A stretch of DNA of 64,000 nt from Planctomycetota bacterium (GTDB lineage: Bacteria; Planctomycetota; B15-G4; JADJEK01), in assembly GCA_016709145.1 (NCBI GenBank), contig JADJEK010000004.1:62001-126000 (forward strand). Reading direction: 5' to 3'. This document shows positions 51,102-60,288 of this stretch, piece by piece. The notes under the pieces are model-generated. The model worked only from the letters and a program-made list of their open reading frames with translations, made no database searches and was not told the DNA's origin. The position numbers and the translations under genes were made by a program. The stretch's first letter is position 1; each line of letters opens with the position of its first letter.

Positions 51102-54100
51102 CTAGATCGGAGATCCACCGTCCTGGCAGGTGTAGCTGCACAATCCCAGGCACGGCGACCCGGGCACGCCGGGAGAACCGCCTGGATCGGGTTTGTCGAT
51201 TGCATAGCCCATTGGATCGCGGAAACGAATCGGGTTTTCGCGGGCGAAAGTGTACACACTTGAACCGTCTATGTACTGCAATGGGTCCCGAGTTAGCCAT
51301 CTCCCAAGCGTACTCCTAATATCACGCGCGCGCTTTCTCCACATATCACTGGAGCACCCCAAGGAGCTTCCGTGCCAGCCCACTCTGCTGTTGAGGCTGC
51401 TTAAGCTGCTGGACCCGAGCGCAGTGACCGTCGCTATTCCCAAATCTACGGAGTCAACATCGCCATCCAAGTCGATGTCTTTACGTATATCATATCCACC
51501 GGATATCGCCGTTAGATCGCTTGAGTCACAATCTCCATCCGAATCGGTATCGCCTTTCGGTAGCCCAAACGGCACACCATATGCCGAGTACTTCGCCCAC
51601 TCGACCATGACCCCAGCGCTGGTGATCGTTGCGCTTACATCCGCATGGCGGTTCTGCGCGTAGTAGATCCGCTCCTCCAGCGTCCCGTCCGCCGCGCTCG
51701 TCCACGCCGCGTTGTCTCCGTCCCGATCCCGCAAGACGACCAGGTCGATGTAACTCGAGCTTCCGCTTCCATCACGCCCGGCCTGGTGGTGGACAAATTC
51801 CTCCTTGGGGTTCGCATCGCTCTCGCGGTACGTCGCCACACAGCGCGAGCGCTCGTCTTGTACGAGCCAGTACGTCGGATCACTTCCGTCCGCCACACCA
51901 CTCAGATTTAGATCCTCATGACGCATGACCATCTGCCCCAGGCCGTCGTAGTAGTACTCGGCGATGAGCGCATGGCTACTTGTGTCGCGCACTCTGCACA
52001 GCCGTCCGAGCACATCGTACTCGAATTCAGAATCCTCATCGTTGTCGGTTATATTGCCCGAGGAGTCGTACGCTAACGTGCGCTCCACGCCGCCACTCGA
52101 GTCGGTGTTCCGAGTTAGAAGCTCGTTCGTCGTGTTGTGGGTCCGGGTGTCGTCGTGCTCGTCCGTATCGACGAAGTCCCCATCGCCGTTCAGATCGAGC
52201 TTCTCACGGTCCCAGTTGCCCGTGTGATTCAGCGTCCACTGCTGGTCCCGCGTCCGGCTCGTGATCGCCGACCCGTTCCACGTGCCCTCCTCCGCCCGGG
52301 TGATCCGGTCCAGATCATCCACCGAGTAGCTCACGTCGAATCCAGTGTGGACGTTGTCCTCGATCCGCGTGATGTTCCCGTTGCGGTCCCACGTGATGTC
52401 GCAGTCGTAGAAGTTCACGTCCGACGACAAATCCTTCGTCCACGTGTCCTTCACGATCCGGTTGTAGCGGTCCAGGTTCGAGTACGCGTTGTTCGCGACG
52501 TTGTAGCGCTTGCAAAAGACGTCCGGCTCGTCGTAGGTGGTTCCTACGACCGTTCCGAGGCCGAGGTAGTCGTACTTCACCAAGCTCACCGCACCGTCCT
52601 TCAACTCCGTGGCACGACTGACCCAGCCGTCGTTCGAATTGCTGGAACTGTAGACGACATCGATCACATTGCCAGAGGGCATCGTGGTCGATGCCAGGCG
52701 AATCGCCTGCCGGCCGCTCGTCGCCTTCTCCCAAGTCTTGATGATCTGGTAGTGGTCCACCGAGCCAACGGCCCCCACCAACGAGTTCTTGTCGTATTCG
52801 AGCTTGCTCAGGTTCAACCACCCGTCGTGCGAGTACTTGATCTCGTCAAGCACGTTTCCCGACGAGGCGGCGTCGTACTGGACCACGTTCGACAAGAATC
52901 CCGTCGACGCATAGTCGTACTCGATGCGCCGGACGCGCGTGTCGAAGCTTCCCGTGATCGTCGTCATCGTCGTCGTGTCGAGGCGTCCACCGACATTATA
53001 GGCCGTGTCGATCACGTTGCCGGCCTGGTCGGTTTTCTTCACGACCTGCCCTTGCGCGTTGTAGGCGTACGTGACCACCCCAGCGTCCGGATACGTCTCC
53101 GTCACCAACAGACGGTTGGAGCTGATCAGGTTGCCGCCTGAACCCTTGTCGACGCCATATGCGTATGTCGTGACCTGGTCGTTCGTGCTGCCGTCGATCA
53201 CTGCCTTGTACTGCGTTCGCAGGCCGTCGGTGTATGCGTACGCCAACGTGACGTTGTCGTCGGTTCCAGACGGGTTGCCGCTGTTCACTCCGGCGTTGTA
53301 GTTCCGGATCTCCTTCGTGACACGTCCGAGCGCGTCGTACTCCACCTTCTTCACCAGCGCCCGCGGATCAGTAATCGTCTTGGTTGTCCCGTCGGTGTTG
53401 TACGCGTAGGTCGTCACCAACGCCGTATCGGAGCGCGAGGGTACCGACAAGCCATCACGATCGAAGTTCGTGCCGCCGTAGGTCCCGTAGTCTACGACGT
53501 TCTGAATGCGATCCCAGGCGTCGTACCACATGGCCTGGATCTGGATCCGGCCTTCGAGATTGGCCGCAGTGAACAACAGGTCGTCCGCGTCCGCATTCGT
53601 GTCCAGCTCGCCCGTCGTCTGCCCACCACCGACGTCATCGTGAGTACGCTGGATGACTGCCGTCATGACGACTTCTTCCTTGGCGCCGTCATACACCTTG
53701 CGGCGCTCCTCCAGCACTACGTCGCCGCTCACGTCGTCAGCGTCCGCGTACGTCGAGTCATTCGTCGACGCCAACACGAACTCATGCGTGCGCCGACCTA
53801 GCCGGTCGTATCGGTACTTCACAAGCTGGCTGCCTTGGACCTTCACGACTTGTCCGTTGGCATCCCGCCACTCTTTATATTCGATCGAGTCGTCGTCGGT
53901 GCCGGTCGGACCGATCTTATGTCGTGTCGATTTGTAAGTCCGTCCCATCTCGTCGTACGCGCTTTCCGACAAGCCGACTCGATTGGTCGTCTCGCTCGTC
54001 GGATCGTCGGTGCCAACCGTAATCGAAGCCGTAGACGAATAACCACCGACCGCCAACTGGCGGCCCATGTTGTCGAGCTTGCGAAACGCGTGTGGAGCCG

Positions 54101-55727
54101 TCGGATTCGTGTCAAGCAGCACTCGTCCGCGCGCGTCGGCGCTTGGCGTCCGCACGCGCTGGTCCGTCGTTCCCGTCATGACCCGATCGGCACGCTGCGT
54201 CAGCACGCCGTTCTTACCCGCAGATCCGCCGTCATACTCACGCGTCTCGACGACAGTCATGTCGTCCGATCCTGTCCCCGAAGCATCAGTTCCGGTTTCG
54301 CGCTGCGTCACCAAGCCGCGGAAGCCCTCGTAGGTGGTTCGATCGATCGTCCCCGTGGCGTCCGTCGTCTTCACGCGTCGACCCATCACGTCGTACTCGT
54401 GCGTGGTCGCATCGTAGTTGGTGCCATCCGAGCCAGCGCCCGACCCGGGCACGACGAAGTAACTGCGCTGGGTTTCGACGTGGTGGCCCGTTTCGTCGAA
54501 CAGTGTCGACTGCATCTGCGCCACTGCGCCAAGCGCGTCGACGGCAGTGATCGGATCGGCGTCGGTCTCGTCGATCAATGAGCCTTGCGAGATCGTCGAG
54601 CTGTTGTTCGTGAGACTCACGACGCCGCTCAGCGTGGTGCCACCCGCGAGGTTTTGTACGTGGTAGCCGACCGGGCCGTAGTACGTGTTGGGGCTGCCCG
54701 TCACGTAGCGCGGGAAATGCAGTTGCAAGATCCGCCGGTCCGCGAGCAGCGAGTGATAGGTCAGCTCCACTCGTCCACTCGGCAAGGTCGTCGTTTCCGG
54801 ACGACCTTGGTTGTCGAAAGTGAAAGACGTCTTCTGATGGATCGGCGAGCCCGAGCTCGAAAAGCCCGTCGGAATCGTGACGCCGTTGAAGTCCTGCCCG
54901 CCTCCCGTCAGCGTCGTGTTTGCATCCCGAATTAGCGTCGTCTGTAGACCATTTGTGTACCCGTGATACGTGATGTACCCGAGTGGCGACTTCTCCCACA
55001 CCAGCTCCCCGCTGGCCGAGAAGTACTGGCTCCACGTGTTCGCGCTGTTGGAACCGTTGTTCCCCGTGCTGACCACAGGCTCCGTCGTCACGATCTTCTC
55101 GATGTGCACTCCGCCCGAGTACGCGGTGTATGTCCAGCTCCACTCCGCGCTGTGGCTGCCCTCCGTCTCGGTTTCGGTCGCGTAGTCGCGGCTTGTTGCG
55201 ACTAGTGGTCGCACCAGATCCGCGTCGCTGATTGTCTTCGCGAGCGTCGTGTACGTCCAGCGCCCATCCAAGGACGCCGTGCCGCTTCCGACCGCTCCCG
55301 AGGTCCCCTTCTTCCACTTGCGCGTCAGCGCGAAACCCTTCGTGGATCCGCTGCTTTCGCGCGAAAACACCGTCACCAATCCGGCGCTGCTTGATGTCGT
55401 GAAGCTGCCCGTGCTGTGCGTGTATGCCGTCACGTTCTCTGGCGTGTGGATGTCCGTCACGCAGCCGTTCGCATCGCGCGTAACCTTCTCCGCCCATGTC
55501 TTGGTCGGGCTCCCCGACGGATCACTGTCGGTCAGCACGCGGCCAAGCGGCTGCGCCGTTTCGTCGAAGTACTGCGTGACGAAACCGTTGTTCGTGGAGT
55601 CCGGCCGCTGAATGACGACGCTCGAGCACCACGCCGTGTCGTAGCCCGAATTGTCCGTGTAGCTGCCATTTGTCCCGTACGTGAATGCGTATGTACCGTC
55701 CGACCCTCGTATGGTCCAAGTACTCAT
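51102..55727 (-). CDS. RHS/YD-repeat protein with embedded dockerin-like repeats
   Basis: The 1541-aa protein has many YD repeats (for instance EYDVLGRLCRVRDTSSHALI and EYEYDA-like units) and the RHS core end RDIRSTLGRWLTRDPLQYID, then NPIRFRDPMG. Between repeats and core lies a pair of dockerin/EF-hand-like segments (DTDSDGDCDSSDL and DIDLDGDVDSVDL). After DPMG only 34 residues remain, ending SYTCQDGGSPI, short for a toxin tip. It has no signal peptide, and its ATG overlaps the stop of an upstream transposase, so the N-terminus may be lost. Its GC content is lower than the genome's. Confidence 0.85.
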   Translation of the reverse strand: MSTWTIRGSDGTYAFTYGTNGSYTDNSGYDTAWCSSVVIQRPDSTNNGFVTQYFDETAQPLGRVLTDSDPSGSPTKTWAEKVTRDANGCVTDIHTPENVTAYTHSTGSFTTSSSAGLVTVFSRESSGSTKGFALTRKWKKGTSGAVGSGTASLDGRWTYTTLAKTISDADLVRPLVATSRDYATETETEGSHSAEWSWTYTAYSGGVHIEKIVTTEPVVSTGNNGSNSANTWSQYFSASGELVWEKSPLGYITYHGYTNGLQTTLIRDANTTLTGGGQDFNGVTIPTGFSSSGSPIHQKTSFTFDNQGRPETTTLPSGRVELTYHSLLADRRILQLHFPRYVTGSPNTYYGPVGYHVQNLAGGTTLSGVVSLTNNSSTISQGSLIDETDADPITAVDALGAVAQMQSTLFDETGHHVETQRSYFVVPGSGAGSDGTNYDATTHEYDVMGRRVKTTDATGTIDRTTYEGFRGLVTQRETGTDASGTGSDDMTVVETREYDGGSAGKNGVLTQRADRVMTGTTDQRVRTPSADARGRVLLDTNPTAPHAFRKLDNMGRQLAVGGYSSTASITVGTDDPTSETTNRVGLSESAYDEMGRTYKSTRHKIGPTGTDDDSIEYKEWRDANGQVVKVQGSQLVKYRYDRLGRRTHEFVLASTNDSTYADADDVSGDVVLEERRKVYDGAKEEVVMTAVIQRTHDDVGGGQTTGELDTNADADDLLFTAANLEGRIQIQAMWYDAWDRIQNVVDYGTYGGTNFDRDGLSVPSRSDTALVTTYAYNTDGTTKTITDPRALVKKVEYDALGRVTKEIRNYNAGVNSGNPSGTDDNVTLAYAYTDGLRTQYKAVIDGSTNDQVTTYAYGVDKGSGGNLISSNRLLVTETYPDAGVVTYAYNAQGQVVKKTDQAGNVIDTAYNVGGRLDTTTMTTITGSFDTRVRRIEYDYASTGFLSNVVQYDAASSGNVLDEIKYSHDGWLNLSKLEYDKNSLVGAVGSVDHYQIIKTWEKATSGRQAIRLASTTMPSGNVIDVVYSSSNSNDGWVSRATELKDGAVSLVKYDYLGLGTVVGTTYDEPDVFCKRYNVANNAYSNLDRYNRIVKDTWTKDLSSDVNFYDCDITWDRNGNITRIEDNVHTGFDVSYSVDDLDRITRAEEGTWNGSAITSRTRDQQWTLNHTGNWDREKLDLNGDGDFVDTDEHDDTRTHNTTNELLTRNTDSSGGVERTLAYDSSGNITDNDEDSEFEYDVLGRLCRVRDTSSHALIAEYYYDGLGQMVMRHEDLNLSGVADGSDPTYWLVQDERSRCVATYRESDANPKEEFVHHQAGRDGSGSSSYIDLVVLRDRDGDNAAWTSAADGTLEERIYYAQNRHADVSATITSAGVMVEWAKYSAYGVPFGLPKGDTDSDGDCDSSDLTAISGGYDIRKDIDLDGDVDSVDLGIATVTALGSSSLSSLNSRVGWHGSSLGCSSDMWRKRARDIRSTLGRWLTRDPLQYIDGSSVYTFARENPIRFRDPMGYAIDKPDPGGSPGVPGSPCLGLCSYTCQDGGSPI

Positions 55728-56794
55728 CCGACTCTCCGCGCATAGAAGCTAAGTAGTCCGCCGAGGCTCGTCCGCCTGACCACCCGCCCCGTCACACTAC
55801 CCACCCGATCTTCCGGTCTCGGCAGCAGGATCACATTGCCGATGCCTTGGTGATTGCGCTCGGTGTGGTAGTGCTCGACGTACGCTTTCAGCGCCCGCTC
55901 GACCGAGGATCGTCCGAAGAAGATCAGCCTGCTGAGGCACTCGTCCTTCACGGAGCGGATCCAACGCTCGACGAACGCGTTCAGGTTCGGGCTTCTTGCG
56001 GGCAGCGCCAGCGGCCGTACCCCGCCATCTCGGATCAGCCGGCGGAAGTGCGCGCTGAACTTCGTGTCCCGGTCGTGCAGCAGGAACTTCATCCCGTTCA
56101 AGAAGCCGCCCCCTTCCATCGTCACGTTGCGCGCGACCTGCGCCATCCACTCCTCGGTCGGGTGCCGCGTGATCCCCGCGATCTCAACCCGGCGCGAGCC
56201 GAGGTGGATGAACGCGAGCACGTAGTACCGCACCAGGCCCAGCAACGTCCAGGCATCGACGGTCAGGAAGTCGGTCGCGACGAGGACGCTCCTTTGGGTG
56301 CGGATGAACTCGGTCCATGTCGTCGTCCGCGCGCGCTCGGGCGCTGGCGCAATGCCGTTGCGCTCGAGGATGTTGCCGACCGTCTGCGGGCTGACATCGA
56401 AGCCTAGATTCGCGAGGGCGCCGACGATGCGGTCGTAGCCCCACGAACGATTCTCGCGCGCGATGCGCACGACCAGCTTCTCGACCTCCGCATCGACACG
56501 CGGGCGGCCTTCCCGGCGCGTCTTCGACGCCTTCGTGTCGCGCCGCTCGATCAACCGGCGATGCCAGCCGCGGATCGTTTCGGGCTTCGCGATCGACGCG
56601 ATCTCGGCCAGCGTGCGCAAGCCGAGCGCCTTGCCGAGCCGCGCGAGCACGCTGCGCTCTTGATCCTTCAGCGCGATGCGCGATCCGAGCCGCGACCGCA
56701 GCACGCGATTCTCGGCGACGAGGTATTCATTGCGACGCCGCAGCTCGTCGTCAACGCTGCCCGTGATCGTGGCGAGGATGCGTTTCCAGGACAT
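55724..56794 (-). CDS. Integrase-core (DDE) transposase
   Basis: The 356-aa protein has an N-terminal helix-turn-helix region (LASIAKPETIRGWHRRLIER-like, then RIARENRSWGYDRIVGALAN) and an rve integrase core with DDE residues in VATDFLTVDAWTLLG, LLHDRDTKFSAHFRRL and NAFVERWIRSVKDECLSRLI. It resembles IS3/IS481-type or stand-alone integrase-core transposases. Its last codons overlap the RHS ATG (ATGA). I found no clear terminal inverted repeats, so its element borders are unknown. Confidence 0.85.
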   Translation of the reverse strand: MSWKRILATITGSVDDELRRRNEYLVAENRVLRSRLGSRIALKDQERSVLARLGKALGLRTLAEIASIAKPETIRGWHRRLIERRDTKASKTRREGRPRVDAEVEKLVVRIARENRSWGYDRIVGALANLGFDVSPQTVGNILERNGIAPAPERARTTTWTEFIRTQRSVLVATDFLTVDAWTLLGLVRYYVLAFIHLGSRRVEIAGITRHPTEEWMAQVARNVTMEGGGFLNGMKFLLHDRDTKFSAHFRRLIRDGGVRPLALPARSPNLNAFVERWIRSVKDECLSRLIFFGRSSVERALKAYVEHYHTERNHQGIGNVILLPRPEDRVGSVTGRVVRRTSLGGLLSFYARRVG

Positions 56795-56957
56795 CGTGAG
56801 GATCCAGGTCGGGCGCGGACGCTGGCGGTATCGGCAGATGCGAGCTTGGAACCTCGGGCCGATGGTGGGATCGCGCGACCTGATCCGATCGAGCCGGGCG
56901 CGGTGGCTGACCGCTCGCTTTCACAGGGCCACGACCGGCGCCCCCCCCCGAAACGCC

Positions 56958-56995
56958 GAACGGGGCGCGTGGACCGATGTCCACGCGCCCCGTTC
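56958..56995 (-). terminator. Long perfect hairpin after the small lipoprotein gene
   Basis: A perfect 16-bp stem (56958-56973 with 56980-56995, loop CCGATG) lies just downstream, on the minus strand, of the lipoprotein gene ending at 57015. It probably ends that transcript, although no T-run follows. A run of nine C precedes it at about 56941-56949. Confidence 0.55.
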
Positions 56996-57014
56996 TCATG
57001 CGCCGTCCCGCCGC

Positions 57015-57419
57015 TTACTTGCCGGTCGCCTTGACGTTGATCTCGTCCATCAGGATGTCGATCGAGCGCACCGCCTCGGGCTTCCCGGCGAGACCGGGGA
57101 TGCCGAGCATGAGCCAGTTCAGCGTGGCCGACGACTTGCCCTCGAACAGGGCCTTCGACTTGCCCTCGCCCGCGGACTGGTAGGTGATCACGAGCTCGGT
57201 CTTCTGACCCGAGTCCTGCTGGATCGTCGCGCGCGTCTCCCGCGGAGCCTCGGCGCGCAGCTTGATCCAGCGACCGTTGTCGATGATCGACTCGGTCACC
57301 TGCTGGAGCTGGTCTTCGTTCATGTTGTAGACGGCCGTTTCACGCGGCTCGAGGCTCGCGGCGCAACCGAACGCCGAGAACGCGACGCACACCGTCGCCA
57401 GACCTTGGATCCAACGCAT
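57015..57419 (-). CDS. Small putative lipoprotein
   Basis: The 134-aa protein has a signal peptide ending in a Cys (VCVAFSAFGCAAS), which suggests a lipoprotein although the lipobox is not ideal. The mature part (YNMNEDQLQQVTESIIDNGR, KTELVITYQSAGEGKSKALF) looks like a small alpha-beta domain. I do not recognise the family. It is the last gene before the RHS/transposase region and follows rpoZ on the same strand. Confidence 0.6.
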   Translation of the reverse strand: MRWIQGLATVCVAFSAFGCAASLEPRETAVYNMNEDQLQQVTESIIDNGRWIKLRAEAPRETRATIQQDSGQKTELVITYQSAGEGKSKALFEGKSSATLNWLMLGIPGLAGKPEAVRSIDILMDEINVKATGK

Positions 57420-57485
57420 CGAGACAACCCTCCCGGGAAACGAACGAGGTCCGATCGAGCCACTCGCCGATCGGACGCACTACGT

Positions 57486-57812
57486 TCAGGACTTGAGGAA
57501 CTCCGAGATCGCGCGCGTGCTCGGGTCGCCGGGCTTCGCGATCTCCTGCTCCTTCTGGAGCAAGGTCTGCGCCGCCGCCTGCTCTTCCATGCTGCGCTTC
57601 ATCTCGTCGATCTCGACCGGCGTCATGAACTCGAGGTTGACGAGCCCGGCCTTGATCTCCTTCAACGCGATGTCGACCGGGTTGGTCGACGGGTCCTTGA
57701 TCAGCTTGGGCTGACCGCGGACGAGCTCCTGCACGCGCTTTTGCAGCAGCACCGTGAACTTGAAGATGCCGCCGCAGCGGCTGCTGAGTTCCCACACCAA
57801 TTGGCGATCCAT
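57486..57812 (-). CDS. rpoZ: RNA polymerase omega subunit (RpoZ-like)
   Basis: The 108-aa protein fits a divergent omega subunit: KFTVLLQKRVQELVRGQPKL followed by NPVDIALKEIKAGLVNLEF, with omega's helix and its position directly after gmk. Omega helps assemble and stabilise core polymerase and in some bacteria binds ppGpp. The C-terminal 45 residues are extra and charged. The assignment depends partly on gene order. Confidence 0.75.
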   Translation of the reverse strand: MDRQLVWELSSRCGGIFKFTVLLQKRVQELVRGQPKLIKDPSTNPVDIALKEIKAGLVNLEFMTPVEIDEMKRSMEEQAAAQTLLQKEQEIAKPGDPSTRAISEFLKS

Positions 57813-57866
57813 CCGGATCCTCCGTCGTCATGGAGGTCGCGCCTGCGCGCGACCCCACTGAAATGT

Positions 57867-58469
57867 TCAGCTCGTCTCGGCGAGACCGATCAACCGTCGC
57901 ACGGTCGACAGGGTCGCCTCCAAATCGTCGTTCACGACCACGTGGTCGTACTCGCGGCAGCGCTCCATCTCGACGTTCGCCTTCGCCATGCGGATGGCGA
58001 TCGCCTCGTCGGATTCGGTGCCGCGCCCCGAGATCCGCGCGCGCAGCGTGTCCAGGGACGGCGGCGCGATGAAGACGTACTTGCCCGGTTGGCGCTGCCC
58101 CTTCAGGGTCAGCCCCCCGAAGACGTCGATCTCCAGCACACAGCAGCGCTCCCGTTGCCGCAAGCCGTCGTCCAGCGCGGAGCGCAACGTGCCGTAGAGA
58201 TGGCCGTTCTGGAACACCTCCTGCCACTCGAGGAACTCGCCGGCGTCGCGCCGGCGCTCGAACTCCTCGCGCGTCAGGAACCAGTAGTCGACGCCGTTCT
58301 GCTCGCCCTTGCGCATCGGCCGCGTCGTCGCGGTGATCACGACGTGGACGCGCGGATCCTGCTCGAGGCGATTGACGATCGTCGTCTTGCCCGAGCCCGA
58401 CGGGCCCGAGATGACGACCAATCCGCCCCACGGCGGCGCCGACGATGAGGGTTGTCCGGTGCCGCTCAT
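57867..58469 (-). CDS. gmk: Guanylate kinase
   Basis: Gmk phosphorylates GMP to GDP. The 200-aa protein has the P-loop VVISGPSGSGKTTIV, the GMP-binding TATTRPMRKGEQNGVDYWFL and EVFQNGHLYGTL, and the lid GRGTESDEAIAIRMAKA. It overlaps yicC by four bases and precedes rpoZ, the common gmk-rpoZ order. Confidence 0.96.
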   Translation of the reverse strand: MSGTGQPSSSAPPWGGLVVISGPSGSGKTTIVNRLEQDPRVHVVITATTRPMRKGEQNGVDYWFLTREEFERRRDAGEFLEWQEVFQNGHLYGTLRSALDDGLRQRERCCVLEIDVFGGLTLKGQRQPGKYVFIAPPSLDTLRARISGRGTESDEAIAIRMAKANVEMERCREYDHVVVNDDLEATLSTVRRLIGLAETS

Positions 58470-59347
58470 TCGATGTTCTGCACCTGCTCGCGGACGCGCT
58501 CGAGTTCGGCCTTCAGCGCGATGACGTCGCGGCCGAGCGCGAGGTCCTGCGTCTTCGAGCCGATCGTGTTCGTCTCGCGGCCCATCTCCTGCACGACGAA
58601 GTCGAGCGTGCGGCCGACCGAGCCGTCGTTCGCCAGTGCGGCCTCGAACGCGTCGATGTGGCTCGCCAGGCGCGCGAGCTCTTCCGTCACGTCGGAGCGG
58701 TCCGCGATCAACGCGGACTCGCGTTCGAGCGTGCCGGCATCGAGGCTCACGGTGCTGCCCGAAAGCAGCTTCTCGACGCGCTTCGTCAACCGCGCCTTGG
58801 CCTCGAGCGGAACTTGCGCGGCGCGCGCGCCGATCGCCTCGAGCAGCTTGCGGACGCGGTCGAGGATCGTGCGCAACTCGGTCGCGAGTCGGGCACCTTC
58901 GGCCGCGCGCAGCGCGACCAACGCGACCATCGCCTGCCGCACCGTGTCGCGCAGCATCGCGATCTCGTCGTCGGCGGCTTCGTTCGATTCCTCGAGGTTC
59001 ACGACGCCCGGCAATTGCAGCAGCGCGTGCAGATCGAGCGCGCCTTCGACGTGCGTCTCGGCGACCAAGCGCTCGATCTCGCGCAGGTACGTACGCGCGA
59101 GCTGCGTGTCGATCGACAAGCGCGGATGCCGCGCCTTGCCGGCGACGCGCACGCTGACATCGACCGAGCCGCGTTCGACGGCTTTGCGCACGACGTCCTC
59201 GACGACGGCATCGGCGCCGGCGAAGCGCGACGGCAGTCGCGTCTTCACGGCGAGGAAACGGTTGTTCACCGAGCGCGCCTCCACGGTCACGTGGAGTTCG
59301 CCCTGCGAACCTTCCGCTCGGCCGAAGCCGGTCATCGAACGCACCAT
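58466..59347 (-). CDS. yicC: YicC/YloC-family endoribonuclease
   Basis: The 293-aa protein opens with the family signature MVRSMTGFGRAEGSQGELHV and VEARSVNNRFLAVKTRLPS, and ends ETNTIGSKTQDLALGRDVIA with LKAELERVREQVQNIE. YicC is an RNase that in E. coli helps degrade the small RNA RyhB. Length matches the family. Its stop overlaps the gmk start (ATGA), so they are coupled. Confidence 0.94.
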   Translation of the reverse strand: MVRSMTGFGRAEGSQGELHVTVEARSVNNRFLAVKTRLPSRFAGADAVVEDVVRKAVERGSVDVSVRVAGKARHPRLSIDTQLARTYLREIERLVAETHVEGALDLHALLQLPGVVNLEESNEAADDEIAMLRDTVRQAMVALVALRAAEGARLATELRTILDRVRKLLEAIGARAAQVPLEAKARLTKRVEKLLSGSTVSLDAGTLERESALIADRSDVTEELARLASHIDAFEAALANDGSVGRTLDFVVQEMGRETNTIGSKTQDLALGRDVIALKAELERVREQVQNIE

Positions 59348-59372
59348 GCGCGGAACCGTTCGTCGTCTCGGA

Positions 59373-59966
59373 TCAGGCGCCCGTCGGCGCGGTGTTGAGA
59401 TTGCGGCTGCCGGGCTTCACCGGCACCGAGCCCTGCTTCGCCAGCGGATCGTCTTCCGCCGTCCACGTGTTCGCGGTGATCGTCGCCAGCGGTTTGAAGG
59501 GCACGTCGAACGCGCTCTTGCCGCCGCTGCGGTCGATGATGCTGCCGACACCGACGACGTTCGCGTTCGCGACGCGCAGCCACTCGACGACTTCGCGCGC
59601 CGAGCCGCCGGTCGTGACGACGTCTTCGACGACGATGCAGCGCTCGCCGGGCTGGATCTTGAACCCGCGGCGCAACTGCATCTTGCCGTCGACGCGTTCG
59701 GTGAAGACGAAGCGCGCGCCGAGGAAGCGCGCGACCTCGTGGCCGATGATGAGCCCACCCATCGCCGGACCGACGACGACGTCGACGCGGTCGTCGCGGA
59801 ACTTCTCACCGAGCGCGACGCCGAGCACGCCGGCCTTCGCCGGATGCATCAGCGCGAGCGCGCACTGGACGTAACGATCGGAGCGCAGACCCGACGAGAG
59901 CAGGAAATGCCCTTCGAGCAGCGCATCGCATTCCTTCATCAGCGCCAGAACGGCGTTCGAGTCCAT
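59373..59966 (-). CDS. pyrE: Orotate phosphoribosyltransferase
   Basis: PyrE makes orotidine 5'-phosphate from orotate and PRPP in pyrimidine synthesis. The 197-aa protein has the substrate loop FLLSSGLRSDRYVQ, the ARFVFTERVDGKMQLRRGF segment and the PRPP-binding motif CIVVEDVVTTGGSAREVV. It starts only one base after the secG stop, so the two are translated from one transcript. Confidence 0.94.
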   Translation of the reverse strand: MDSNAVLALMKECDALLEGHFLLSSGLRSDRYVQCALALMHPAKAGVLGVALGEKFRDDRVDVVVGPAMGGLIIGHEVARFLGARFVFTERVDGKMQLRRGFKIQPGERCIVVEDVVTTGGSAREVVEWLRVANANVVGVGSIIDRSGGKSAFDVPFKPLATITANTWTAEDDPLAKQGSVPVKPGSRNLNTAPTGA

Positions 59967-59967
59967 C

Positions 59968-60270
59968 TCAACCGCCCTTGTTCTCGCCCGAACCGCTGTC
60001 GGTCGACGTGCTGGCCGGAGCCGCGTCGGGGATGTCGAGCGACGACGACGATTGCGAAGCCTTGTTGATCAGGATCGCGCTGACGAGGAACACGGCGGCG
60101 AGACCCGCCGTGACCTTGTTCACGCCGCGCGCGCCGGAGCCGAACGTCTCCTGGCCCATGCCGCCGAACGCTTCGGCGATGCCGCCGCCGCGACCTTCCT
60201 GGATCAGGATCAGCAGCGACAGCGCCAGGGCCGACACCACGAACAACACCCACAGCAAGCCAACCAACAT
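59968..60270 (-). CDS. secG: Preprotein translocase subunit SecG
   Basis: SecG is the small auxiliary subunit of the SecYEG channel. The 100-aa protein has two membrane helices (LLWVLFVVSALALSLLILIQ and VTAGLAAVFLVSAILIN) around a Gly-rich loop with the conserved EGRGGGIAEAFGGMGQETFG. A Ser/Asp-rich tail follows. The tpiA-secG order is common in bacteria. Confidence 0.94.
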   Translation of the reverse strand: MLVGLLWVLFVVSALALSLLILIQEGRGGGIAEAFGGMGQETFGSGARGVNKVTAGLAAVFLVSAILINKASQSSSSLDIPDAAPASTSTDSGSGENKGG

Positions 60271-60288
60271 GGAGTCGTCTCCGGAACT

